Part shown: positions 43,042 through 52,193 of the stretch, one piece after another
How the letters are laid out: each line of letters opens with the position of its first letter
How positions within the stretch are numbered: the stretch's first letter is position 1
NCBI GenBank assembly: GCA_044226655.1
Contig: JBGAGO010000001.1
Span: forward strand, 372,001 to 436,000
Direction: 5' to 3'
Length of the DNA: 64,000 nt
Source of the DNA: JBEVOS01 sp044226655
GTDB lineage: Bacteria > Pseudomonadota > Alphaproteobacteria > Caulobacterales > Aquidulcibacteraceae
Notes under the pieces: model-generated
Told to the model about the DNA's origin: nothing
Seen by the model: only the letters and a program-made list of their open reading frames with translations
Database searches by the model: none
Translations under genes and position numbers: made by a program

Positions 43042-43201
43042 GGCGCCATCAATATAGGCATGGCCTTCTTTTTATGTTTGCGCCGGGGCCCGCATCTCTG
43101 GCATGCGGCATTAAAGAGCGCTTCAACGAGATGAAACTTCCGTTAACCGAATAGCGCGACCTTGCCTCAAATCCGCATCGAAGCCAAAGGGAGTTTGAGG
43201 G

Positions 43202-43630
43202 ATGGCGCGCACCTCACGGCCGAAACTGGAATCAGTTTCGCCGCCGCCAAGTGAACCAGGATCAGGAGAACAGCCGATGGCGATGCGGGGTCAGACGTCC
43301 CGAGGAAAAATCATCGCCGTCGATGACGGCCCCCGCAATATCCACACGCTGGATACGAGGGCCGATGGCCTGCACATGTCCGAGAATATCCTGCGCGAGC
43401 ACATGCGCCGGGACCGCAGCGCCGCCTATTGGTTCGCCGCCTCCACCTGGGGCATCGCGGGCCTGGTGATCGGGGCCTGCCTGGGCGCGTACATGATGTA
43501 CGTCGCCTCGGTCTCGACCCTGCCGGTCGCCCAGGAAGCGGTCGCACGGGGCATGCAGCTCAACGATTTCCGCAGCCGCATGGAGCAGCAGGCCGAGCCC
43601 GCTTCGCCCAATTCCCCGGCCCAGCCTTAA
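43202..43630 (+). CDS. Hypothetical single-span membrane protein
   Basis: A 142-residue protein of unknown function: a polar, Pro/Ser-rich N-terminus (1-75), one membrane helix (about residues 80-103, WFAASTWGIAGLVIGACLGAYMMYVA) and a short outer tail. It matches nothing I recognise. GGGAGTTTGAGGG precedes the ATG. It is divergent from glnD and convergent with the HAD gene. Confidence 0.6.
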   Translation: MARTSRPKLESVSPPPSEPGSGEQPMAMRGQTSRGKIIAVDDGPRNIHTLDTRADGLHMSENILREHMRRDRSAAYWFAASTWGIAGLVIGACLGAYMMYVASVSTLPVAQEAVARGMQLNDFRSRMEQQAEPASPNSPAQP

Positions 43631-43633
43631 GGC

Positions 43634-44230
43634 CTAGGCCGCCGCGGCGATCACCTCCGCGAGCGGGCGCGTCCCGTCGTAAAGCGAAGCCCGCCATCCT
43701 GCTTCGCGCGCGCCCGTGACGTTCTGGGGAGCGTCGTCGATCAGCAAGATATCCACAGGGCGGACGCCGGTCCGCGCCGCGACCGCGTCGTAGAAGGCGT
43801 GCGCCGGCTTGGCCGCCCCGAGCGCCGCCGAATAGTGCATCGCCCCGAACCGGGACCGGAGCTCCAGACCCTCCCAGAGGTGGCGGGCGCGATGATGCTC
43901 CTGCACACTCGCCAAATGCATCGCCGTTCCCGCCGCCCGGAGCGCGGCCAGCTCCGCCAGCAAGGGCGCGTTGAGCACGGCATCCTTGGCGAACCAATAG
44001 GCGACGAACGCGTCGGCGCTGACGTTCGGCGCCAGCGCCGCCAGCACGGGCGTCAGCCGCTCGAACAGATCGGCCTCACCGAGCACAATGTCGCGCCAGT
44101 GCGGGCGGAAGAACGCCTGCTGCAGCGCGGCGGGATCGACGCCCAAATCGGCCAGCAGGTCTGCGTCCCAGCGACGCGGCGGGCGGATGACCACGCCGTC
44201 CACATCCACCATCAGCAACGGCGCGCTCAT
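43634..44230 (-). CDS. HAD-superfamily hydrolase
   Basis: A 198-residue HAD-IA-type hydrolase: motif I LLMVDVDGVVIRP, motif II LASVQEHHR region, motif III Lys in ALGAAKPAHAFYDAV and motif IV LLIDDAPQNVTGAREAGW. The Asp-x-Asp nucleophile pair is intact, so it is likely a phosphatase of small molecules. Its ATG overlaps the mutS stop (ATGA), so it is translated with mutS; a role in nucleotide clean-up is possible but not shown. Confidence 0.85.
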   Translation of the reverse strand: MSAPLLMVDVDGVVIRPPRRWDADLLADLGVDPAALQQAFFRPHWRDIVLGEADLFERLTPVLAALAPNVSADAFVAYWFAKDAVLNAPLLAELAALRAAGTAMHLASVQEHHRARHLWEGLELRSRFGAMHYSAALGAAKPAHAFYDAVAARTGVRPVDILLIDDAPQNVTGAREAGWRASLYDGTRPLAEVIAAAA

Positions 44231-46881
44231 TCCTCGAGCAGCTTCTGCAGCGCGTAGAGCGCATCGAGCGCCTCCCGCGGGGACAGCGCATTGGGATCGA
44301 GCTTGGCCAACGCCTCTTCGACCGCGCTCGGCCCCGGCGCGCGCGCGAACAGCGGCAGCGCGTCTTCGCGTTCGCTCATCTTGCCGCCCCCGCCCGCTTC
44401 GAGCCGCGCCAACACCGCCCGCGCGCGATCGACCGCCGCCTTCGGCAGGCCCGCCAGCTTCGCCACCTGAATGCCGTAGGACCGATCCGCCGCGCCCGGC
44501 GCGACCTCGTGCAGGAACACCAGATCGCCCTTCCATTCCTTGGCGCGCAGATGCGCGTTCGCCGCGGCCTGCAGCCGTTCGGCCAGCACGGTCAGCTCGT
44601 GATAATGCGTGGCGAACACGGTGCGGGCGCGGTTCTTCTCGTGCAGGTGCTCGGCCGTCGCCCAAGCGATAGCGAGGCCGTCGAACGTCGCCGTGCCGCG
44701 CCCGATCTCATCGAGCACGACCAGCGCGCGCGGCCCGGCCTGATGCAGGATGGCCGAGGTCTCGATCATCTCCATCATGAACGTCGAGCGCCCGCGCGCC
44801 AGATCATCGGATGCGCCGACGCGCGCGAACAGCCGATCGACCACGCCGAGGCGCAGCCGGCGCGCTGGAACATAGCAGCCGGCCTGCGCGAGAATGGCGA
44901 GCAGCGCGATCTGGCGCAGATATGTGCTCTTGCCCGCCATGTTCGGCCCGGTGACGAGCAGCAGGCGCGGCCCCGCCTGGCCGTCGCCATCGAGCCGCAC
45001 ATCGTTCGCCGTGAAACCTTTGCCCTCGCGCTTCAGCGCGGCTTCGACGACCGGATGGCGCGCGCCTTCGCAGATCAGCGCCGCGCTGTCATCGATCTCG
45101 GGCCGCACGGCCTGCGCATCCTCCGCCCATTCGGCGAGCGCGGCGGCGACATCAAGCGAGGCCAAAGCTTCAGCCGCCGCGCGAATTTCGCGCTCGCACG
45201 CCGACGCCTCCTCAGCGAAACCGCGGAACAGCTCCACTTCACGCGCCAACGTCGCATCGCCCGCGCGAGCGATTTTGGAATCGAGTTCGATCAGCTCGGT
45301 CGTCGTGAACCGGATCGAGCTGGCATTGGTCTGGCGATGGATGAAGCGCGCCGACAGCGGCGGCGCCATCAGCGCTTCGGCCTGCTTCGGCGTCGCATCG
45401 ATGTGATAGCCGAGCACGCCATTGTGGCGCAGCTTCAGGCCCGGCATGCCAAGCTCTTCGGCGTAACTCGCCTGCAGCGCGGCGATGACGCGCCGGCTGT
45501 CGTCGCGCAGCGCACGCGTGTCATCGAGCCCCGCATCGAAGCCCGCCGCGATGAAGCCGCCATCGCGCGCCAGCAAAGGCAGTTCCGCCGCCAACGCATT
45601 CTGCAAACGCTGCGCGAGCGCGGCGAGCCTCGGCCACGCCACCAGCGAAAGCGCATCGCAGGCCGCGACCACCTGCGCGGGCGCTTCGCGCGATAGACCC
45701 AGGCAACGCGCCTGCGCGCGATCGCCGGCAATCAACCCATCGCGCAAGCTCGCCAGATCGCGCGGCCCGCCGCGGCCCAGCGAAAGCCGCGTCAGCGCGC
45801 GCGCCAGATCGCCGGCGCGCTTCAACTCGTCGCGCAAATCAGCGCGCCGGTCGCGTTCTTCAAGAAAGAACGCCACGCCATCATGGCGCGCGCGAATGTC
45901 CGCGACATCGGTGAGCGGCCGCGCCAAGCGCTCGGCGAGGAGTCGCGCGCCCGGCGCTGTCACTGTGCGATCGATCGCGGCGACCAGCGAGCCCTCGCGC
46001 ACGCCGCGCGTCGAGCGCTCGATTTCGAGCGCCGCGCGCGTGGCTGCATCGATCGCCATGAAGGCCAGCGCCTCGGCGCGCCGCGGCGGCTCCAGGCGCG
46101 GGGCCGCACCCGCCTGCGTCAGCTCCACATAATCGATCAGAAGCCCGATGGCGCCGAGCTCCGCCGCATCGAAGCCGCCAAAGCCGTCGAGCGAGGCGAC
46201 CTCGAACAAAGCCCGCGCCCGCCGCTCGCCCGCGCGCGGATCGGCCTTCGCGGCTGTGCGCATGGTCACCGCGATTCCGAGCGCTGCCGCGCTCTCACGC
46301 ACCAGCTTCTCGTCTGCATCCGTGACCAGCAATTCCGCCGGCGCCAACGCCGCCAATTCCTCTTCGATGCGCGCGGGCGCGATGGCGCGCACCTCGAAGG
46401 CGCCGGTCGAAACGTCGGCCCAGGCGAGCGCTGCGCCCTCGTCGCGCACGACGAAACTCGCCAACCGATTGGCAGCGCGCGAATCCAGCAGCCCGTCTTC
46501 CGTGATGGTGCCGGGCGTGACCAGGCGCACGACCTCGCGCCGCACGATCGATTTGGAGCCGCGCTTCTTGGCCTCGGCCGGATCCTCCATTTGTTCGCAC
46601 ACGGCGACGCGATGGCCGGCCCGGATCAGCTTGGCGAGATAGTTCTCGGCCTGATGCCAGGGCACGCCCGCCATGGGGATATCTTCGCCCTTGTGCTGGC
46701 CGCGCTTGGTGAGCGCGATGCCGAGCGTGGCGGCGGCCTTCTGCGCATCCTCGAAAAACAGCTCGTAGAAATCGCCCATCCGGAAGAACAGCAGCGCGTC
46801 CGGATGGTCCGCCTTGGCGGCCATGTATTGCGCCAGAAAGGGCGACGGCGCGCGCGGGTCCGAGGCGGAGGAATCGGCCAT
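44227..46881 (-). CDS. mutS: DNA mismatch repair protein MutS
   Basis: An 884-residue MutS. The mismatch-reading motif is FFRMGDFYELFFEDA (Phe-x-Glu type near residue 40), Walker A GPNMAGKSTYLRQ near residue 650, Walker B VVLDEIGRGTATFDG, and a C-terminal MutS-V dimer region. The ATG at 46881 matches the family start; 92 further upstream codons are open only because of high GC and are non-conserved. It is divergent from a Bcr/CflA exporter, 66 bp away. Confidence 0.96.
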   Translation of the reverse strand: MADSSASDPRAPSPFLAQYMAAKADHPDALLFFRMGDFYELFFEDAQKAAATLGIALTKRGQHKGEDIPMAGVPWHQAENYLAKLIRAGHRVAVCEQMEDPAEAKKRGSKSIVRREVVRLVTPGTITEDGLLDSRAANRLASFVVRDEGAALAWADVSTGAFEVRAIAPARIEEELAALAPAELLVTDADEKLVRESAAALGIAVTMRTAAKADPRAGERRARALFEVASLDGFGGFDAAELGAIGLLIDYVELTQAGAAPRLEPPRRAEALAFMAIDAATRAALEIERSTRGVREGSLVAAIDRTVTAPGARLLAERLARPLTDVADIRARHDGVAFFLEERDRRADLRDELKRAGDLARALTRLSLGRGGPRDLASLRDGLIAGDRAQARCLGLSREAPAQVVAACDALSLVAWPRLAALAQRLQNALAAELPLLARDGGFIAAGFDAGLDDTRALRDDSRRVIAALQASYAEELGMPGLKLRHNGVLGYHIDATPKQAEALMAPPLSARFIHRQTNASSIRFTTTELIELDSKIARAGDATLAREVELFRGFAEEASACEREIRAAAEALASLDVAAALAEWAEDAQAVRPEIDDSAALICEGARHPVVEAALKREGKGFTANDVRLDGDGQAGPRLLLVTGPNMAGKSTYLRQIALLAILAQAGCYVPARRLRLGVVDRLFARVGASDDLARGRSTFMMEMIETSAILHQAGPRALVVLDEIGRGTATFDGLAIAWATAEHLHEKNRARTVFATHYHELTVLAERLQAAANAHLRAKEWKGDLVFLHEVAPGAADRSYGIQVAKLAGLPKAAVDRARAVLARLEAGGGGKMSEREDALPLFARAPGPSAVEEALAKLDPNALSPREALDALYALQKLLEE

Positions 46882-46947
46882 GGGCCCCGGTTTATCGGCT
46901 CGGCGGCTTTGCGGCGAGCGCCGCGCATGGCATGAGCGCCTCCTTCC

Positions 46948-48159
46948 ATGGCGGCTCCCGACATCCCAGAAACCGAACGCCCGGCGACGCCGGGCTGGCT
47001 CCTGTTCCTCATCCTCGGCGCGCTGTCGGCGTTCATGCCCGTGGCGATGGACCTTTACCTGCCGGCCCTGCCCGCGATCGGCGCCGCGCTGAGCGCCGAT
47101 CCGGGCGTGGTGCAGCTGACGCTGTCTTCGTTCTTCATCGGCGTGGCGGCGGGGCAATTCCTCTACGGGCCGGCGTCCGACCGGCTGGGGCGGCGCCCGC
47201 CTTTGTTCGCGGGCGCTGCGCTCTATGTTGCGGCCTCGCTCGGCTGCGCGCTCGCGCCCAATATCGAAATGCTGATCGTGCTGCGCCTGCTGCAGGGCCT
47301 GGGCGCTTCATGCGGGATGGTGATCGCGCGCGCCATCGTGTTCGAGAGCTTCGGCGTGCGCGAAGGCGCGCGCTACATGTCCCAGCTCATGCTCATCATG
47401 GGCATCGCGCCGATCCTGGCGCCGCTGCTCGGCGGCTGGATCGTGGTGCATTCCGATTGGCGCATGGTGTTCTACACAGTGGCCGGCTTCGCCGCCTGCT
47501 TCCTCGGCGCGGCCTATCTCTTCCTGCCCGAGACGCGCTCCAAGGCGCGCGCGCAATTCGCCCGCGGCGAAACCATGCTGGCTTCCTGCATCGCGGTGGC
47601 GCGCAACGGCCCACTGATGCGACTCGCCTTCATCGCAGCCTTGGGCGGCGCCAGCTTCTTCACCTATCTCTCGAACGCGCCGCACCTGCTGATCGACATC
47701 TTCCACGTTCCTGCAGAACAATTCGGTTATTATTTCGGCGCCAACGCGTTCGGCTTCATCGGCGCGGCTCAGCTCAACCGGGCGCTTTTGGCGCGCATGC
47801 ATCCCAATCGCGTGCTCGATTTCTCCATTGGAATCATGTTCGCGCTGTCGCTCGTGCTGCTTGCGGGCGCGCTCTCGCCGCTCGGCAAATGGGGCGTGCT
47901 GGCGCCGCTGTTCGTCCTCATCGGAACGTTTCCCTTCGTCAACCAGAACGCTTCCGCCGTCGCGCAGGGCTATGACATGCAGCGCACGGGCGCGGTCTCC
48001 GCCGTGCTCGGCGCGCTCGCCATGATCGCCGGCGCCGCGATGGGCGCGCTCTCCGGCCTTCTGCATGACGGCACGGCGCGGCCCATGGCGATCACCATCG
48101 CCTGCACGGCGGGCGCGGCGCTGCTGCTGAGGCTCACGGCGCCCAAGCCGTCGCATTGA
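46948..48159 (+). CDS. Bcr/CflA-family multidrug efflux MFS transporter
   Basis: A 403-residue, twelve-segment MFS protein. Diagnostic parts: ALSAFMPVAMDLYLPALPAIG at the start, QLTLSSFFIGVAAGQFLYGPASDRLGRRPP (motif A), and RLLQGLGASCGMVIARAIV with the family drug-binding residues. It exports drugs such as bicyclomycin or chloramphenicol in relatives; the substrate here is unknown. It ends 60 bp before maeB. Confidence 0.9.
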   Translation: MAAPDIPETERPATPGWLLFLILGALSAFMPVAMDLYLPALPAIGAALSADPGVVQLTLSSFFIGVAAGQFLYGPASDRLGRRPPLFAGAALYVAASLGCALAPNIEMLIVLRLLQGLGASCGMVIARAIVFESFGVREGARYMSQLMLIMGIAPILAPLLGGWIVVHSDWRMVFYTVAGFAACFLGAAYLFLPETRSKARAQFARGETMLASCIAVARNGPLMRLAFIAALGGASFFTYLSNAPHLLIDIFHVPAEQFGYYFGANAFGFIGAAQLNRALLARMHPNRVLDFSIGIMFALSLVLLAGALSPLGKWGVLAPLFVLIGTFPFVNQNASAVAQGYDMQRTGAVSAVLGALAMIAGAAMGALSGLLHDGTARPMAITIACTAGAALLLRLTAPKPSH

Positions 48160-48218
48160 CGGCAAGCCGGCGCCGGCTAGGGTGGCGCTCCCGCAAAAAT
48201 TCAGGCCGCCCACAGCTT

Positions 48219-50492
48219 ATGTCCGAAGAAAAACGCACATTCACAGACGCGGAAGCGCTCGCTTTTCACCGCGCGCATCCGCCGGGGAAACTGGCCATCA
48301 CGGCGACCAAGCCGATGGCGACGCAGCGCGATCTCTCGCTCGCCTATTCGCCGGGCGTGGCAGCGCCAGTGCGCGAAATCGCCGAGGATCCGGACAAGGC
48401 CTATGACTACACCGCCAAGGGCAATCTGGTGGCCGTCATCTCCAACGGCACGGCGATTCTCGGCCTCGGCAATCTGGGCGCGATGGCGTCCAAGCCGGTG
48501 ATGGAAGGCAAGAGCGTGCTCTTCAAGCGCTTCGCCGACGTCGATTCGATCGACATCGAAGTGACGACGCAGGACCCCGAAGAGCTCATCACCACGGTGC
48601 GCAATATCGGGCCCACCTTCGGCGGCATCAATCTGGAAGACATCAAATCTCCCGAGTGCTTCGAGATCGAAGCGCGCCTTCGCGACGCGCTCGATATTCC
48701 CGTCTTCCATGACGATCAGCACGGCACCGCCATCATCGCGCTCGCCGGCCTCCTGAACGCGTGCGAAATCACCGGCCGGCAAATGTCCGATCTGCGCATG
48801 GTGGTGAACGGCGCGGGCGCAGCGGGGCTCTCTTGCGCGGGCCTCGCCAAACTCCTCGGCGTGCGCGCCGACAACATCACGATGTGCGACTCGAAAGGCG
48901 TCATCTATCGCGGGCGCGACGGGCTCGATCAGTTCAAGGCCGCCTTCGCGATCGACACCAAGGCACGTTCGCTGGCCGACGCGATGAAGGGCGCCGATTG
49001 CTTCTTCGGCCTCTCCGTCGCCGGCGCGGTGACGAAGGACATGGTGAAATCCATGGCCAAGAATCCGATCATCTTCGCCATGGCCAATCCCGATCCGGAA
49101 ATCACGCCGGAAGACATCGCCAGTGTGCGCAACGACGCCATCGTCGCCACCGGCCGCTCGGACTATGTGAACCAGGTCAACAACGTCCTCGGTTTTCCGT
49201 ACATTTTCCGCGGCGCGCTCGACGTGCGCGCGCGCACCATCAACGAAGAAATGAAGCTCGCCGCCGCACGCGCGCTGGCGGAGCTCGCCAAGGAAGACGT
49301 GCCGGACGAGGTCGCCGCCGCCTATCACGGCCGCCGCCTCAAATTCGGACCGAACTACATCATCCCGACGCCGTTCGATCCGCGCCTCATCTCCACCGTG
49401 CCGCCCTATGTGGCGCAGGCCGCGATGGATACGGGCGTGGCGCGCAAGCCGATCGCGGACATGCAGGCCTATCGCGACAGCCTCGCCCAGCGGCTCGACC
49501 CGACAGCCGCGTTCATGCAGCGTATCCAGAACGCCGTGCGGCAGGGTCCGCGCCAGCGCATCGTGTTCGCCGAGGGCGAAGAGCCCAGCGTGATTCGCGC
49601 CGCCTATGCGTTCCGCGAACTCAATCTCGGCGAAGCCATTCTGATCGGCCGCGAAGAACAGATCGCGCGCAATATGGCGCTCGTCGGCGTGCCGGAAGAC
49701 GCGGGCCTGTCGATCGTCAACGCCCGCATCTCGGATCACAATCCCGAATACACGGATTATCTCTACAGCCGCCAGCAGCGCTTCGGCCTGTTGCACCGCG
49801 ACGCGCAGCGCATGGTCAATCAGGACCGCAACGTGTTCGGGGCCTGCATGGTCGCGCTCGGCCACGCCGACGGCATGGTCACGGGCACGACGCGCAATTT
49901 CGCTACCGCGATGGAAGATGTGCGCCGCGCCATCGATTCAAAACGCGGCCAGCGCGCGCTGGGCATGTCGATCGTGCTCTCCAAGGGCCGCACGATTTTC
50001 ATCGCCGACACCAACGTCGCGGAATTTCCGGACGCGCCCGAGCTGGCGCAGATCGCGCTGCAGGCGGCGGCCGGCGCGCGCCGCTTCGGCGTGACGCCGC
50101 GGCTGGCTTTCGTCTCGCATTCCAATTTCGGCAATCCGCGCATGGAGCGTTCGGAGAAAATCCGCGAAGCGGTTTCCATTCTCGACCGCCGCGAGAACGT
50201 CGATTTTGAATATGATGGCGAGATGAGCCCCGAGGTCGCGCTCAATGGCGATGGCCGCCGGCTCTATCCGTTCGCCCGGCTGTCAGAGCCGGCGAATGTG
50301 CTGATCATGCCGGCGATCCATTCGGCCTCGATCTCGACCGGCCTCTTGGCCGAGCTTGGCGGGGCGACGGTGCTCGGACCGGTGCTGATGGGTCTCGAAA
50401 GCCCCGTGCAGATCGCGCCGCTGGGCGCGACGGTGTCCGATCTCGTGACCTTCGCGACCTTCACCGCGTTCGATGCGCAGCTGAAGAATTAG
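48219..50492 (+). CDS. maeB: NADP-dependent malic enzyme (MaeB-type)
   Basis: A 757-residue protein: an N-terminal malic enzyme (residues 1-430, with SLAYSPGVAAPVREIAEDPDKAYDYTAKGNLVAVISNGTAILGLGN and FHDDQHGTAIIALAGLLNA) and a C-terminal phosphotransacetylase-like domain (440-757) that is regulatory and lacks PTA activity in relatives. It decarboxylates malate to pyruvate and makes NADPH. ATG 48219 is preferred over the non-conserved in-frame start at 48156. The stop interlocks with the convergent ampG gene. Confidence 0.95.
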   Translation: MSEEKRTFTDAEALAFHRAHPPGKLAITATKPMATQRDLSLAYSPGVAAPVREIAEDPDKAYDYTAKGNLVAVISNGTAILGLGNLGAMASKPVMEGKSVLFKRFADVDSIDIEVTTQDPEELITTVRNIGPTFGGINLEDIKSPECFEIEARLRDALDIPVFHDDQHGTAIIALAGLLNACEITGRQMSDLRMVVNGAGAAGLSCAGLAKLLGVRADNITMCDSKGVIYRGRDGLDQFKAAFAIDTKARSLADAMKGADCFFGLSVAGAVTKDMVKSMAKNPIIFAMANPDPEITPEDIASVRNDAIVATGRSDYVNQVNNVLGFPYIFRGALDVRARTINEEMKLAAARALAELAKEDVPDEVAAAYHGRRLKFGPNYIIPTPFDPRLISTVPPYVAQAAMDTGVARKPIADMQAYRDSLAQRLDPTAAFMQRIQNAVRQGPRQRIVFAEGEEPSVIRAAYAFRELNLGEAILIGREEQIARNMALVGVPEDAGLSIVNARISDHNPEYTDYLYSRQQRFGLLHRDAQRMVNQDRNVFGACMVALGHADGMVTGTTRNFATAMEDVRRAIDSKRGQRALGMSIVLSKGRTIFIADTNVAEFPDAPELAQIALQAAAGARRFGVTPRLAFVSHSNFGNPRMERSEKIREAVSILDRRENVDFEYDGEMSPEVALNGDGRRLYPFARLSEPANVLIMPAIHSASISTGLLAELGGATVLGPVLMGLESPVQIAPLGATVSDLVTFATFTAFDAQLKN

Positions 50493-52174
50493 GCCGCCGC
50501 CGCTTCTTCAGCCGGCGCACGCACCGGGCGCGTGGCGATCACCAACGTCAGCACGAGCGCGGGTATGCAGATCAGGCCCGCGCCGATGTAAAACATCGCA
50601 TAGGCGTCCATCAGCGTGCGCCCCTGCGCGACAATGCCGTCGACCACCGCGCCGGAAAAGCCCTTCAAGAATTTGCCGAAGATCGTGTAGAGCGAGCTGA
50701 GGAACGCATATTGCGTCGCGGTGTAGCCGAGGCTGGTGAGGCTCGACATGTAGGCCACGAAGCCGACGCCCGCGAACGCGAAGCTGAAATTGTCGCACGC
50801 CATGGCGAACGCAAAGAGGCGCAGATCGGCGCCGTAGATCGCGAGCAGCGAAAACGCCGCCACGCCCAATCCCTGCAGCACCGCGCCGATGACGAGCGAG
50901 GTCTTGAGCCCGAGACGCAACACGGCAAGGCCGCCCGCCGCGATGCCCGCAATCGATGCGATCAACCCGGCCGAAGCCCGCACGCCGCCGACCACATCCT
51001 TCTCCAAACCGAGATCGTGATAGAATGGCCCGGCGACTGGCCCGATCACGAATTCCGGCAGCCTGTAGAGGCTGATCATCAGCAGGATGACGAGCGCAAA
51101 CAGACCGTGTGCGCGTACGAATTCGAGGAACGGTCCGATGACGCCGTCATAGACGCGCTGCGGCGCCACCAGCGCCGCCGCAATTCCGCCGACGAACGCC
51201 GGCAGAAACATTTCCGCGCCGCCGAGAAGATGGCTCTCCGTCGCGGCAGAATAGAACGCCGCGATCACGAGCAACACGATCGCAACCCCGCCGGCGAGCG
51301 CGGCGAAGCGCGGCAAGCGCGCCGCGCACAAACCCGCGCACGCGGCGAACACGGCGGTCAGCACCAGCCCCGCCTGTCCGGCCTTCGCCGGATCGGCGCC
51401 CTCCGCCAGCCACCAATGCGTCACCGCGTACATCCACACGGCCGCGATCAGGAACGCTGCGCCCGCCGCCGTGACGCGCCAGGATGGAATCTCGGCCGTT
51501 GTTGCGCTTGCTGCGCGCGGCGACGCCGGCGCTTCGGTGCGCGGCGGCTCCGGCGTGCGCAGCGCCGCGAACATGCCCACGCCCATCGCAATCGCCATCA
51601 GCCCGTAGGACAAAGGCCAGCCGATATGCTGAGCAAAAATCAGAATGAGCGCGTCAGTGACAAGCAGCGCAATCCTGTAGCCAAGCTGAAAAGAGGACGT
51701 GTAGAGCCCGAGCTCTTCGGAATCTGTCGCGGATTCGATCCGCCACGCGTCGAGCACGATATCCTGCGTCGCCGACGCGAAGGCGACCACCAGCGCGAGC
51801 GCGCCGATGGTGATGAGCCCGCCCGGTCCGTGCGGCCCGATCAGCGCCATCACAACCAGCGCCGCCGCCAGCAGAATCTGCACGACAACCGCCCAGCCGC
51901 GCCGCCGTCCAAGCTGCTCAAGAAACGGCGCCGGCAAGCGATCGACGATCGGCGCCCAGAGATATTTGAACGTGTAAGCGAGCCCGACCCAGGAGAGAAA
52001 CCCGATCGCGGTGCGGCTCGCGCCCTCATCCGCCAGCCAATAGCCGAACGTGCCGCCCGTCAGCAGAAACGGCAGGCCGGAAGAAAAACCCAGCGCCAGC
52101 ATACCCGCAACGCGCGGTTGGCCCAGCGCTTTGACGACGTCGCTGAGCCCGTGCTTCTTCGCTTCGGCCGCCAT
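50489..52174 (-). CDS. ampG: AmpG-type muropeptide permease (MFS)
   Basis: A 561-residue MFS protein with twelve or more segments. AmpG traits: LALGFSSGLPFLLTGGTFGYWLADEGASRTAIGFLSWVGLAYTFKYLWAPIVDRLP at the start and QDIVLDAWRIE in the fourth loop. It imports anhydromuropeptides for cell-wall recycling. A middle insert (about residues 215-300) adds extra hydrophobic segments. AAGGAGG lies about 6 nt before the ATG. Confidence 0.9.
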   Translation of the reverse strand: MAAEAKKHGLSDVVKALGQPRVAGMLALGFSSGLPFLLTGGTFGYWLADEGASRTAIGFLSWVGLAYTFKYLWAPIVDRLPAPFLEQLGRRRGWAVVVQILLAAALVVMALIGPHGPGGLITIGALALVVAFASATQDIVLDAWRIESATDSEELGLYTSSFQLGYRIALLVTDALILIFAQHIGWPLSYGLMAIAMGVGMFAALRTPEPPRTEAPASPRAASATTAEIPSWRVTAAGAAFLIAAVWMYAVTHWWLAEGADPAKAGQAGLVLTAVFAACAGLCAARLPRFAALAGGVAIVLLVIAAFYSAATESHLLGGAEMFLPAFVGGIAAALVAPQRVYDGVIGPFLEFVRAHGLFALVILLMISLYRLPEFVIGPVAGPFYHDLGLEKDVVGGVRASAGLIASIAGIAAGGLAVLRLGLKTSLVIGAVLQGLGVAAFSLLAIYGADLRLFAFAMACDNFSFAFAGVGFVAYMSSLTSLGYTATQYAFLSSLYTIFGKFLKGFSGAVVDGIVAQGRTLMDAYAMFYIGAGLICIPALVLTLVIATRPVRAPAEEAAAA

Positions 52175-52193
52175 CGACGCCTCCTTATGCGGA

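Noticed and set aside
46882..47157. 92-residue N-terminal extension of MutS
   Set aside because: It would overlap the divergent transporter, is Arg/His-rich and absent from the family.
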